A stretch of 64,000 nucleotides of DNA, from NCBI GenBank assembly GCA_029210965.1, contig JARGFZ010000012.1:1-64000 (forward strand). Reading direction: 5' to 3'. The notes beneath the pieces are model-generated. The model did no database searches. It had not been told where the DNA came from and saw only the letters and a list, made by a program, of their open reading frames with translations. Positions 32,896-40,730 of the stretch are shown one piece after another (position 1 is the stretch's first letter; the number at the start of each line of letters is the position of its first letter). Both the position numbers and the translations under genes were made by a program. Origin of the DNA: a bacterium. GTDB taxonomy: Bacteria > BMS3Abin14.

Positions 32896-33975
32896 TTATT
32901 TAGCGGGCGCTGCTGGCGGTGCGGGTTTTACCTCGGCCTTCTGAGCCATGCCCTGCAGCCCGTAGACCCTGAGCAGGTCGTTGATGTCGGTGGTCTTGAG
33001 GTTAATTCCACCTTCTGAAACAGGGAGAAGGTAGATCTTCTTGCCCTTGAGGGCCTCGGCGATCCTGAGTTTGACCAGGATCTCGCCTCCGGATCCACCC
33101 AAAGCTTCGTTCATGGCCTTGATCCCCTTGGCGTCGGCGACACCCTCCGCCATGATGGCCTGGGCGATGCTTTCCTGCTGCTGAAAATAGGCGTCGGCCT
33201 CGAGCTTGGACCTTTGGAACTCGCCGTCAGCAGCCGCGACCCTGGTATTTACCTGCCCCTGGGCGTCGGCCACCTTCCGACGGTACTCCTCCTCGGCAGC
33301 CTTGGCCTGGGATTTGTTTTTTTCGGCCTGCTGGTCTGCGACCTTACGGTCCTCGATGGCCTGCTGGTAAGCTGGGGGGAACCGGTAGTCTTTGGTGGAA
33401 ACCTTGGCGATGACGACCCCCATAGACCCCAGGATCGAGTTGAGAGCGTCCTTGACCTTCTCAGCCTTTTCCTGGCGCTGGCCGGAGATGTAGAAACCCT
33501 CTGTTTGCAGCTCCCCGAAGATATCCCTGGGTACGCTGCGAACCACGGCGCGCACGATCTTCTGGCGCAAAATAAAATCATCCTCAGCCACGTTCTGCAA
33601 AATGTAAGGGGCTTTAGCCGGATCGATACGGTACTGAATGATGACGTCAAGGCTGATGTCGTTGCCGTCGATAGTTTTAAACAACAGGTCGTCCCGTGCG
33701 CGGAGGTCTCCCCGCTTGGGGTCGAAGGTCATTTCCATGGTCTGGAGCTTGGTGTCAAAGGTGTTCCAGTCGTTTATGATGGGCAGGAAAAAATAGGTCT
33801 TGCCCGGGGCGTAGTACGTCTGTTCGACACCGCGTTTTTTAAAGATCCCGAACTTGACGGTACGAACGCCCACCTCGGTGGGCCCGGCCTGATGGGGCCA
33901 GCAGCCTGAAATGAGGAAGGAACTGAGAGCAGCCAGGATGGCCATGTGTTTTATAGATCTCATTTGCGACCTCAT
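32896..33975 (-). CDS. SPFH/band-7 lipoprotein
   Basis: 359 residues. It has an N-terminal lipobox (LISGC, Cys at about 25), so it is anchored by lipid, unlike most prohibitin-like proteins, which use a helix. The SPFH domain covers about 35-200 (PGKTYFFLPIINDWNTFDTK, ISLDVIIQYRIDPAKAPYI). A long Ala/Lys/Glu coiled coil covers about 205-290 (KVADQQAEKNKSQAKAAEEE), and a C-terminal domain with a Pro/Ala-rich tail follows. Start and the stop of the upstream gene overlap (ATGA). The two SPFH proteins probably assemble together into a membrane ring, like HflK/HflC. No FtsH or NfeD gene is adjacent. Confidence 0.82.
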   Translation of the reverse strand: MRSQMRSIKHMAILAALSSFLISGCWPHQAGPTEVGVRTVKFGIFKKRGVEQTYYAPGKTYFFLPIINDWNTFDTKLQTMEMTFDPKRGDLRARDDLLFKTIDGNDISLDVIIQYRIDPAKAPYILQNVAEDDFILRQKIVRAVVRSVPRDIFGELQTEGFYISGQRQEKAEKVKDALNSILGSMGVVIAKVSTKDYRFPPAYQQAIEDRKVADQQAEKNKSQAKAAEEEYRRKVADAQGQVNTRVAAADGEFQRSKLEADAYFQQQESIAQAIMAEGVADAKGIKAMNEALGGSGGEILVKLRIAEALKGKKIYLLPVSEGGINLKTTDINDLLRVYGLQGMAQKAEVKPAPPAAPAK

Positions 33976-35093
33976 TTCCTCACCTCGAACATCTGAAGTG
34001 TACGCTCAAGGTCAAGGGGGTTGACTCCCCCAGGACCGTCGGAGGACAGGATGATCGCTTCGAGCCCTTCGTAAACCTCGGCCATCTTAAGGCCAACCAG
34101 GCGTTCGGAACCGGCTCCCCTCAAGGCAGCGTTTTTAAGCTCCGTCTTTTTGGCATCGGCAAGCTTTACGAGGAGATCCCCGTTGGCGTGCTTCGTCCTG
34201 ACGTAAAGATCTCGCTCGGCAAGGCGCGTGACCTGGTAAGCCTCACCTTCCTGGAGCTTCACCTGGATGAGGGCCTCACCCTCGCTGACCACCTTCTGGA
34301 GTTTGGCGCCCTCCTCGGCAGCCCGGCGTTCAGCCTGGTTCTTGAACACCAGCTGATCCTGGAGCTTCTTGGCCTCGATGTTCTTCTGGATCTCCTCGCT
34401 GTAAGTGAAGTAGCGCACGAGCACTTCTTCCACCCGGATCCCGTAGGGCTTGAGCTCTTTGCTCAACATATCCTTGGCCTTCATGGTCTTTTCAACCCTG
34501 AGGGGGCTGTTGTAGAACTCCTCAGTGGAAAGCTCGCCGAGGGCCTCCTTCAGCACCGGCTCTGCTTTTGGGATAATTCCGCCATCCTCGAAGGCCCGGC
34601 CGGGGCCGACGGTGGTGATAAGCAGGTAAGGATCCACGATCTTGTACAGGATCGCCACATCTACACTCACGAAGAAACCGTCGGAGGTCTGGATGTAAGC
34701 TGCCTTCTCGTAGCGGTTGAGGCGGGTGTACTGGGTGGGAAAGTTGTTGAGTTCGAAGACCTGTAAATTCCTGGGGAAGGTGTGCATGACCTCCATCCCC
34801 GGAAGAACCAGGTGGAGACCCGTCGCGTAGACCTTCTCCTGGATGCCCCGGTTAATGCCGATCTTGACCTGCTTGATCCCGTACTCGGCGGGCCCGACGT
34901 ACGCCAGGAGGAGGTTATAAGCCATCGCCACGATGACGAGGATAGCCACGATCAGTGCTGCGGTTTTTTGTCCTCCGATGGGCAGTTTGAAGTCGGGAAG
35001 TTTGGGTAACCCTGGTATTTTAGGGCGTTTCCTCCCGAAGATAGGAGTGTCCTGGAACGGTCCCTGGGAACCGCCATTGCCCTTGTCGTTCAT
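33972..35093 (-). CDS. SPFH/band-7 membrane protein
   Basis: 373 residues. A Pro/Gly-rich cytoplasmic start (about 1-42) is followed by one membrane helix (TAALIVAILVIVAMAYNLLL) and an SPFH domain (VGPAEYGIKQVKIGINRGIQ, GLHLVLPGMEVMHTFP, VSVDVAILYKIVDPYLLITT). A coiled coil at about 240-310 (KKLQDQLVFKNQAERRAAEE) and a tail with IILSSDGPGGVNPLDL follow. The layout resembles HflK. It overlaps by four bases with the lipoprotein partner, so the two are made in fixed ratio. Such pairs organise membrane microdomains or control proteases. GGAGAATG overlaps the start region. Confidence 0.85.
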   Translation of the reverse strand: MNDKGNGGSQGPFQDTPIFGRKRPKIPGLPKLPDFKLPIGGQKTAALIVAILVIVAMAYNLLLAYVGPAEYGIKQVKIGINRGIQEKVYATGLHLVLPGMEVMHTFPRNLQVFELNNFPTQYTRLNRYEKAAYIQTSDGFFVSVDVAILYKIVDPYLLITTVGPGRAFEDGGIIPKAEPVLKEALGELSTEEFYNSPLRVEKTMKAKDMLSKELKPYGIRVEEVLVRYFTYSEEIQKNIEAKKLQDQLVFKNQAERRAAEEGAKLQKVVSEGEALIQVKLQEGEAYQVTRLAERDLYVRTKHANGDLLVKLADAKKTELKNAALRGAGSERLVGLKMAEVYEGLEAIILSSDGPGGVNPLDLERTLQMFEVRK

Positions 35094-35389
35094 GCATTCT
35101 CCCTTCTAGCATGTGCAATCATCAATTTAGCCCCGGCAGGTCGAAGCGAACTGCCAATCATACGATATATTGAAGAGTATAACCCAAATGAGGGTTAAAT
35201 TTAACCACAAGTCTGAGGAAAAACAGGGTTAAAACGACAGAAGGAGGAATAGGGAAGGAGGGAGGGGGAATAGAATGCTTTTTTCACCTTCATTATTCAT
35301 TTTTCCTCCTTCTGCCTGGCCTTCGGTCAGGCCCGTCTTTCCTGTCTTTCCTTGAAAGGGTTCATCGGGAAGTTTATACTTGAAGCATT

Positions 35390-36028
35390 ATGACAAGCAG
35401 CGGAAAAACAGACATCGTCTTCATACCACCGGTAAAAGCAACGGTCATAATCCTGCTCCTTACGGCCCTGTCATGTATTTTACCGGCAGCATCCTCCGCC
35501 AACCCCGACGTTTATAACGTCCTTCCTGATGATACCCGCGTCCTTCAGTTCAGCCTTGCGGACTTTGACGGGGATTCCCGGGAGGAGCTTGCCGTTCTTT
35601 ACACAACAGCAGATGAAACACGCCTTACTGTTTTCAGGGGGGATTCGGGGCGCTGGTCAAGGTGGTGGGACGACAACGGGGGTATAAGCCTTCAGGACGG
35701 CAGCGCGCCAAGATCACTGGAAACCGTCGACACCAATGGAGACGGGCGTGCCGAAATGCTCGCCTGCTATCTGACAGAAAATAACACGGCTATGGCAGCC
35801 CGTATTCTGACTCTGGACGACCGGGACCCCACCAAGCCGGTTTTTAATGTTATCCTTGAGGATGTGATCTCCCCTCCCGGTTACCCGCTTTTGGGAATGG
35901 AGGAACAGGCGTTCAGCGTCACCTTTATGCGAATGGCTACCATGGAAAGCAGCGGTTACAGGCGGGTATACTGCTGGAACAAAAAGCGTTTTGAAAAATG
36001 CGTAGAGGTGGAGTGGGAAAGACCGTGA
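35390..36028 (+). CDS. Secreted protein with Ca-binding DxDGD repeats
   Basis: 212 residues. A late signal peptide or anchor (about 15-38, VIILLLTALSCILPAASSA) precedes two FG-GAP/VCBS-like half repeats, each with the calcium loop: DFDGDSREELAVLY and DTNGDGRAEMLACY. Such units form blades of beta-propellers; two are too few for a full propeller, so it could be a fragment or pair with others. The 3' part (residues 130-212) ends in a Cys pair. No operon partner. Weak ribosome-binding site. Confidence 0.6.
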   Translation: MTSSGKTDIVFIPPVKATVIILLLTALSCILPAASSANPDVYNVLPDDTRVLQFSLADFDGDSREELAVLYTTADETRLTVFRGDSGRWSRWWDDNGGISLQDGSAPRSLETVDTNGDGRAEMLACYLTENNTAMAARILTLDDRDPTKPVFNVILEDVISPPGYPLLGMEEQAFSVTFMRMATMESSGYRRVYCWNKKRFEKCVEVEWERP

Positions 36029-36083
36029 CACGGGGACGGGGAGAAACGGGGACACGGAGAAAAGCTGTTCATCGTCCGATGGT

Positions 36084-36198
36084 GTCATTGCGAGGAGCGC
36101 CGAGGACAAGCGAGAGCGACGTGGCAATCCCGTATTTTGATCGCTTCCGCCTTCGGCTATGGAGGGACAAGTCGCACAGGAATTGGCTCGCAGTGACA
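36084..36198 (+). repeat. Palindromic GTCATTGCGAG-type repeat (copy 2)
   Basis: Runs from TGTCATTGCGAGGAGCG to GGCTCGCAGTGACA, with GATCGCTTCCGCCTTCGGC in the middle. A full-length member of the family, directly preceded by octads (ACGGGGACACGGAGAAA). Confidence 0.65.
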
Positions 36199-36253
36199 AC
36201 AAAATGGCACCCTTTTTTCTTGGATCCTGGATTAGATCCTACAGAGGTAACCC

Positions 36254-38467
36254 ATGAAAAAACTCATTAAATACTCCCTTATCGGCGGCGGCGTTCTTCT
36301 TTTTCTGATCATCGCGACGGTCATCGCTGCCCCCTACCTTCTCAATGTGAACGCATTGAAAACCTGGGGGGAGGGGCAGGCGACCGCCTATCTGGGAAGA
36401 GATGTGACCATCGAGGACGCAAGTTTCAGCTGGTCCGGTCCCAAGGTTAAACTCTCAGGACTTTCCATAGCCGAAGCCCAGGGTATGGGAGGCGACCCCT
36501 TTGCCAGTTTCCAATCCTTCGACCTGAAACTGCGTCTGGTGGACCTTTTCCGCCTGCGCCTTTCTGTGGAACATATCATTCTCTCCGGTCCAAGGATCAC
36601 TGTTCTCCGGAAAAAGAACGGGCGCTTTAATTTCGACGACATTCTCGACCGTATCAACCAGCCAACAGCTGTGGCAGAACTGCCCTACGCCGCCCTGGAC
36701 CCCGGGGCCGGCGGTATAAAGGCACCACCCATTGATCTCCTGGTAAAGGAGATCCGCATGGAGTCTGGCGAGGTCTTCTTCTCAGACGCCTCAATTCCCA
36801 GACTGTCAAAAGGGATCACCATCGAGGGGATCGAGCTCACCTTGAGGGACCTTTCTCTCGACAAACCGGTCACTATCAATGCGGCCCTGAGGATCGGAGG
36901 CCCATCCCCAGATCAATCCCCAGATCAATCCCCAAATCAATCCAAAGACCTTCAGTTCGACGGTACGGTGGGTCCCGTGGGCAAGGTCATCCTCCCCGGA
37001 AAAATACCATTCGACCTTAAACTGGAGGTCCTTCCCTTTGAACTTGCACGGATCTCCAGGATAATCGGGCCCCTTCCAATTGGACTTTCAGGGGTGGTAA
37101 GCGCCTCCGAAACGGTCAAGGGAAGCATAAGCGAGGAAATCAGCTTTGAAATGGACGGGGCTCTTGAAAAACTGAACATAAATGGCGCGGACAACAAGCC
37201 TCTGGTCACGGGCTTCACCGGTTCCATCACACAAAGAGGCCTTGTGGACCTGAATAACATGAACATGACACTGGAAGCGTTCACCCTTGAGGCGTACCAG
37301 GCCGTATTCGAGGCTGCCGGTTCAATCCGGAACCTGGGAGCAACGCCCCTCATGGACCTGACCGTAAAATCAAACCCTATTCCCCTCTCCGGTTGGGAAA
37401 AGGTGCTCCCGGATCTTGGCCCCATGGTAAAACTGGATGGGGATCTCACTTTTGAAGGCAGCGTTACGGGCACTGTGGGAAAAGACCTTTTTGCGGAGCT
37501 CGGGTTCCGGTCAAAACGGTTCGAGATGGACAGAGGTCCGGCCCTTATGGAGCGCAGCTCCAGCGACATCATCGTCCCTCCTGTGGGAGCGGCGGCACAG
37601 TTAGAGCCCATTAAAGCACCACCCATCACCGTTAACGGCAAGATCACTGTCGAGGAAGGCCGGTTCGAGCGGATAACCTTCACAGACCTTTCCGCCGTAC
37701 TGTCCCAGAGGGAGACCCTGTTCACATTTGAGGAGCTCAAACTGGGTGCCTTTTCCGGACGTCTTGCCGGCTCAGCCTGGACCGAACTGGGCACCTTGCC
37801 CCTTGCCTATGGCACAAAAATGATGATGACAGGCGTTGAGGTGAACGAAGCCCTGACCGCTGTGGCTAACATGGACGGGATCGTATACGGCAAGGCTTCC
37901 ATGGATGTGTCCATCGAAGGCAAGGGCACGGAGTTTGCGGACCTCGAGAAGTATCTCACCGGCAAGGGAGCCGTAAAGGCCGCCAATGGGCGCCTCACTA
38001 CCGCGAACCTGGGAGGAGACGCCGCCAGGGCAGCAGCCCTCCTGGGTCTTGAAGGGCGTGACGGCGAGACACAGTTTGAGGACATGGACGTAAGTTTTAC
38101 CATAGCAGAAGGCAAGGTGATGGTGAGCAACATGCGCATTTCCACCGGTGAATACTCCCTGAAGGCCAGGGGGGATATCGGGCTGGACAAATCTCTCGAC
38201 ATGACCTCACGTATGACCCTCTCCCGGGAGAAGAGCGACCAGATACCTGCAAACCGTCGCAGGCTTTTCCCCAGAGAACCGGACGGCAGGGTCCAGATCC
38301 CCCTTAAGATAGGCGGCACCGTCACCTCTCCCAGGATCGGCCTGGACTCTTCGGCCATGGATGAAGCGGCAAAAACCGAGGTAAAAAAAGAGATCAAGGA
38401 AAAAACGGAAGATCTGAAGAAGAAGATCGGGACGGATCTGGGGGAGAAGCTGAAGAAGTTGTTTTAA
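36254..38467 (+). CDS. AsmA-family protein
   Basis: 737 residues. One N-terminal membrane helix (about 5-30) leads into the AsmA domain (VNALKTWGEGQATAYLGRDV, FSWSGPKVKLSGLSIAEA). A long series of beta-strands follows, ending in the conserved AsmA_2 region (GKGAVKAANGRLTTANLGGD, IAEGKVMVSNMRISTGEYSLKARGDI). Family members span the periplasm as groove-shaped bridges that move phospholipids to the outer membrane. A perfect 12-bp tandem repeat (36908-36943) codes for three PDQS-like units between strands. The C-terminus is a Lys/Glu helix. A strong terminator follows (38515). Confidence 0.9.
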   Translation: MKKLIKYSLIGGGVLLFLIIATVIAAPYLLNVNALKTWGEGQATAYLGRDVTIEDASFSWSGPKVKLSGLSIAEAQGMGGDPFASFQSFDLKLRLVDLFRLRLSVEHIILSGPRITVLRKKNGRFNFDDILDRINQPTAVAELPYAALDPGAGGIKAPPIDLLVKEIRMESGEVFFSDASIPRLSKGITIEGIELTLRDLSLDKPVTINAALRIGGPSPDQSPDQSPNQSKDLQFDGTVGPVGKVILPGKIPFDLKLEVLPFELARISRIIGPLPIGLSGVVSASETVKGSISEEISFEMDGALEKLNINGADNKPLVTGFTGSITQRGLVDLNNMNMTLEAFTLEAYQAVFEAAGSIRNLGATPLMDLTVKSNPIPLSGWEKVLPDLGPMVKLDGDLTFEGSVTGTVGKDLFAELGFRSKRFEMDRGPALMERSSSDIIVPPVGAAAQLEPIKAPPITVNGKITVEEGRFERITFTDLSAVLSQRETLFTFEELKLGAFSGRLAGSAWTELGTLPLAYGTKMMMTGVEVNEALTAVANMDGIVYGKASMDVSIEGKGTEFADLEKYLTGKGAVKAANGRLTTANLGGDAARAAALLGLEGRDGETQFEDMDVSFTIAEGKVMVSNMRISTGEYSLKARGDIGLDKSLDMTSRMTLSREKSDQIPANRRRLFPREPDGRVQIPLKIGGTVTSPRIGLDSSAMDEAAKTEVKKEIKEKTEDLKKKIGTDLGEKLKKLF
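36908..36943 (+). repeat. 12-bp tandem repeat inside the AsmA gene
   Basis: Three in-frame copies of CCAGATCAATCC (last one with A for G) give PDQSPDQSPNQS. It can gain or lose units without shifting the frame, so the linker length is variable. Confidence 0.75.
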
Positions 38468-38514
38468 TCCGTGAATCGTGAACAGGCGATAGCAACACAA
38501 TAAGCCGAATGCAA

Positions 38515-38556
38515 GAAAAAACAGGGGCAGCCATTGCAGGCCGCCCCTGTTTTTTC
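38515..38556. terminator. Bidirectional terminator after the AsmA gene
   Basis: A perfect 14-bp stem GAAAAAACAGGGGC / GCCCCTGTTTTTTC with a 14-base loop. It separates the AsmA gene from the ABC transporter and shows that the reading frame starting at 38509 is not the true start of the next gene. Confidence 0.9.
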
Positions 38557-38604
38557 AACAACCCCTTGGGCCTTGAAGAACTTTCTGGTATCTTGCTCTA
38601 CCTG

Positions 38605-39600
38605 ATGAAACAGCATGCCGTGATCACAGAGGGTCTGACCTGCCGTTTCGGCGACCTCATCGCCGTTAACGATCTGAACCTGACGATCCGGGCCGGAGAG
38701 ATCTTCGGGCTTCTGGGCCCCAACGGGGCGGGCAAGACCACCACCCTCTCCATGCTGGCCACCCTCCTGCCCCCCACGTCAGGGTCGGCGACGGTGGCTG
38801 GCCACGACGTGACGAGAGGAAAGGACCGTGTGCGCCGCGCCATCGGCCTCGTCTTTCAGGACCCGTCCACCGACGAGGAGCTCACCGCGTGGGAGAACAT
38901 GGATTTTCACGGCCGGCTGTATGGCGTCGGGCGTTCTGAAAGGCGCGCCAGGATCCCCGAGATGCTGAAAATGGTGGACCTGGCCGACCGCAGCCGACAC
39001 AGGGTCAAGACCTTTTCCGGCGGGATGAAGCGCAGGCTAGAGATCGCCCGGGGGTTTCTCCACCACCCTTCGGTCCTCTACCTGGACGAACCGACCACTG
39101 GGCTCGACCCCCAGACGCGCCGACGCATCTGGGAACACATCGAGAGGATCAACAAAGCCGAGGAACTCACCATCCTGCTGACGACCCACTCCATGGAGGA
39201 GGCGGACGCCCTGTGCGGCCGCGTGGGCATCATGGACCACGGCAGGCTCATCGCCCTGGGCACCCCGTCCAAGCTCAAGGACGACCTGGGCGGCGATGTC
39301 ATCAGCATCAAGGTCGACGGCGATGCCGGCCCTGTGGTCCCGATCCTGGAAGATCAGGAGTGGGTCAAGGCGGTGCGCAGCCGCGACGGCCTGGCCGATA
39401 TCACAGTCAACAACGGCGAAGCTCACATCCCGGAAATTCTGAGACTCATGGAGCACGCCGGCCTGCGGGCCCTTTCCCTCACTCTCAAGAAGCCGACCCT
39501 GGAGGACGTGTTCATTCACCACACGGGACGGAGCATCCGGGACGAGACGGCCGACAACGTGGACCGCATGCGCCAGAGAAGACGGGCCTTCAACAGGTGA
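38605..39600 (+). CDS. ABC transporter ATP-binding protein (DrrA/ABC-2 type)
   Basis: 331 residues from the ATG at 38605. Walker A GLLGPNGAGKTTTLSML, Q-loop VFQDPS, signature TFSGGMKRR, Walker B VLYLDEPTTGLDP and the switch His in LLTTHSMEEAD are all present. The C-terminal extension (about 230-331) with TLEDVFIHHTG is that of DrrA-type exporters of drugs, lipids or polysaccharides. The permease follows at 39840 after an unusually long 239-bp repeat-filled gap. No clear ribosome-binding site is visible. Substrate unknown. Confidence 0.92.
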   Translation: MKQHAVITEGLTCRFGDLIAVNDLNLTIRAGEIFGLLGPNGAGKTTTLSMLATLLPPTSGSATVAGHDVTRGKDRVRRAIGLVFQDPSTDEELTAWENMDFHGRLYGVGRSERRARIPEMLKMVDLADRSRHRVKTFSGGMKRRLEIARGFLHHPSVLYLDEPTTGLDPQTRRRIWEHIERINKAEELTILLTTHSMEEADALCGRVGIMDHGRLIALGTPSKLKDDLGGDVISIKVDGDAGPVVPILEDQEWVKAVRSRDGLADITVNNGEAHIPEILRLMEHAGLRALSLTLKKPTLEDVFIHHTGRSIRDETADNVDRMRQRRRAFNR

Positions 39601-39839
39601 AGGCCAGTTCCTTCGGAACGTAACGAGGTATCGGAGTGTCGGGGTAACGGGGAGGTAAATCTTTTGACACGGGGATGGGGGGACACGGAGACGCGGGGCC
39701 AAAAGGATGTCATTGCGAGTTACTGCCAAGCGAAACAATCTCGGAGATGGGATCGCTTCACACGATCTACGGTTCGCGATGACATAAGCAACCAGCATTA
39801 CCGTTTGAGATTTGAGATCTGAGATTTGAGATCGATCTT
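39601..39839. repeat. Repeat block separating the two ABC genes
   Basis: It holds octads (ACGAGGTATCGGAGTGTCGGGG, read in parts), a GTCATTGCGAG palindrome (39708-39785) and four heptads GAGATTT, GAGATCT, GAGATTT, GAGATCG at 39807-39834, which end five bases before the permease ATG. There is no separate Shine-Dalgarno site, so the GAGAT units may stand in for it. Confidence 0.65.
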
Positions 39840-40601
39840 ATGAAAGTTCTTTTTTTTGCATCAGCCACGATCTGGCAGCGTGAGGTCATCCGGTACCTGA
39901 GGTCTCCCTCCAGGATCATCGGCAGCCTGGGCATGCCCTTTTTCTTTCTGGCTTTCCTGGGCATCGGCATGCAGTCGGCCTTCTCCCTCCAGCCGGGGGG
40001 AGAGAAGTACATCGACTTCATCGCCCCGGGCATCCTGGGCATGGTGCTGCTCTTCTCCTCCACGGTGGCCGGGATCTCGGTGATCTGGGACCGCCAGTTC
40101 GGGTTCCTCAAGGAGATGCTCGTCGCCCCCATACCAAGGCTGGCAATCGTCCTGGGCCGTACCGTGGGCGGCACAACAACGGCCACCATGCAGGCGCTGC
40201 TCATGCTCGGAGCCAGCATCTTCCTGGGGGTCAAGCCGCCATCGGCCTCCGGTCTTCTCCTGGCCCTTTTGTTCATGGCCCTCATCGGCATCGCCTTTAC
40301 CAGCCTGGGGGTGGCCCTGGCCTCGAGGATGGAGGACCCCCACGGGTTCCAGCTCATCTTCAATTTTCTCATCATGCCCACCTTCTTCCTGTCCGGCGCC
40401 CTCTTCCCGGTGGACCAGCTGCCTCCCTTTCTTAAATGGGCCGCCCTGCTCAACCCTCTCACCTACGGGGTGGACGGGCTGCGCCAGGCCCTGGTGGGGA
40501 CCTCCCACTTCGGGGTCACCCTGGACCTGCTCGTCCTGGGAGGCGTTTCAGCGGCCCTGCTCACCATCGGGGCGGTACTGTTTCGGGGGGCGAGGATGTG
40601 A
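39840..40601 (+). CDS. ABC-2 type transporter permease
   Basis: 253 residues with six predicted helices. The N-terminus is an amphipathic elbow (IWQREVIRYLRSPSRIIG), the hallmark LKEMLVAPIPRLAIVLGRTV is the ABC-2 coupling region, and GALFPVDQLPPFLKWAALLNPLTYGVDGLR is the conserved C-terminal signature (shown here in two halves: PVDQLPPFLKW and LNPLTYGVDGLR). It pairs with the ATPase at 38605 to form an exporter homodimer. The start lies directly behind a GAGATTT heptad run with no classical ribosome-binding site. Confidence 0.92.
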   Translation: MKVLFFASATIWQREVIRYLRSPSRIIGSLGMPFFFLAFLGIGMQSAFSLQPGGEKYIDFIAPGILGMVLLFSSTVAGISVIWDRQFGFLKEMLVAPIPRLAIVLGRTVGGTTTATMQALLMLGASIFLGVKPPSASGLLLALLFMALIGIAFTSLGVALASRMEDPHGFQLIFNFLIMPTFFLSGALFPVDQLPPFLKWAALLNPLTYGVDGLRQALVGTSHFGVTLDLLVLGGVSAALLTIGAVLFRGARM

Positions 40602-40611
40602 CGGGGCCTAA

Positions 40612-40730
40612 TCTCAGATCTCAGATTTCAGATCTCAAAGAAAGGCTTTAAACAAATTCTCCAAAACACTATTCATTCAATGCCAACCAAACACCGCCCT
40701 TCTCCATTTGAGATTTGAGATATGAGATCA
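40612..40730. repeat. Inverted GAGATTT heptad runs before mutY
   Basis: TCTCAGA, TCTCAGA, TTTCAGA, TCTCAAA at 40612-40639 face GAGATTT, GAGATAT, GAGATCA at 40710-40730, an arrangement like 25451-25589. The ATG assigned to mutY (40722) is inside the second run. Confidence 0.7.

Noticed and set aside
36952-38397. Minus-strand frames of 196-280 residues over the AsmA gene
   Set aside because: Ser/Arg-rich shadow frames of a conserved gene; no family pattern.
38509-38604. Upstream start for the ABC ATPase gene
   Set aside because: The interval is a 14-bp perfect terminator hairpin; the domain starts after the ATG at 38605.
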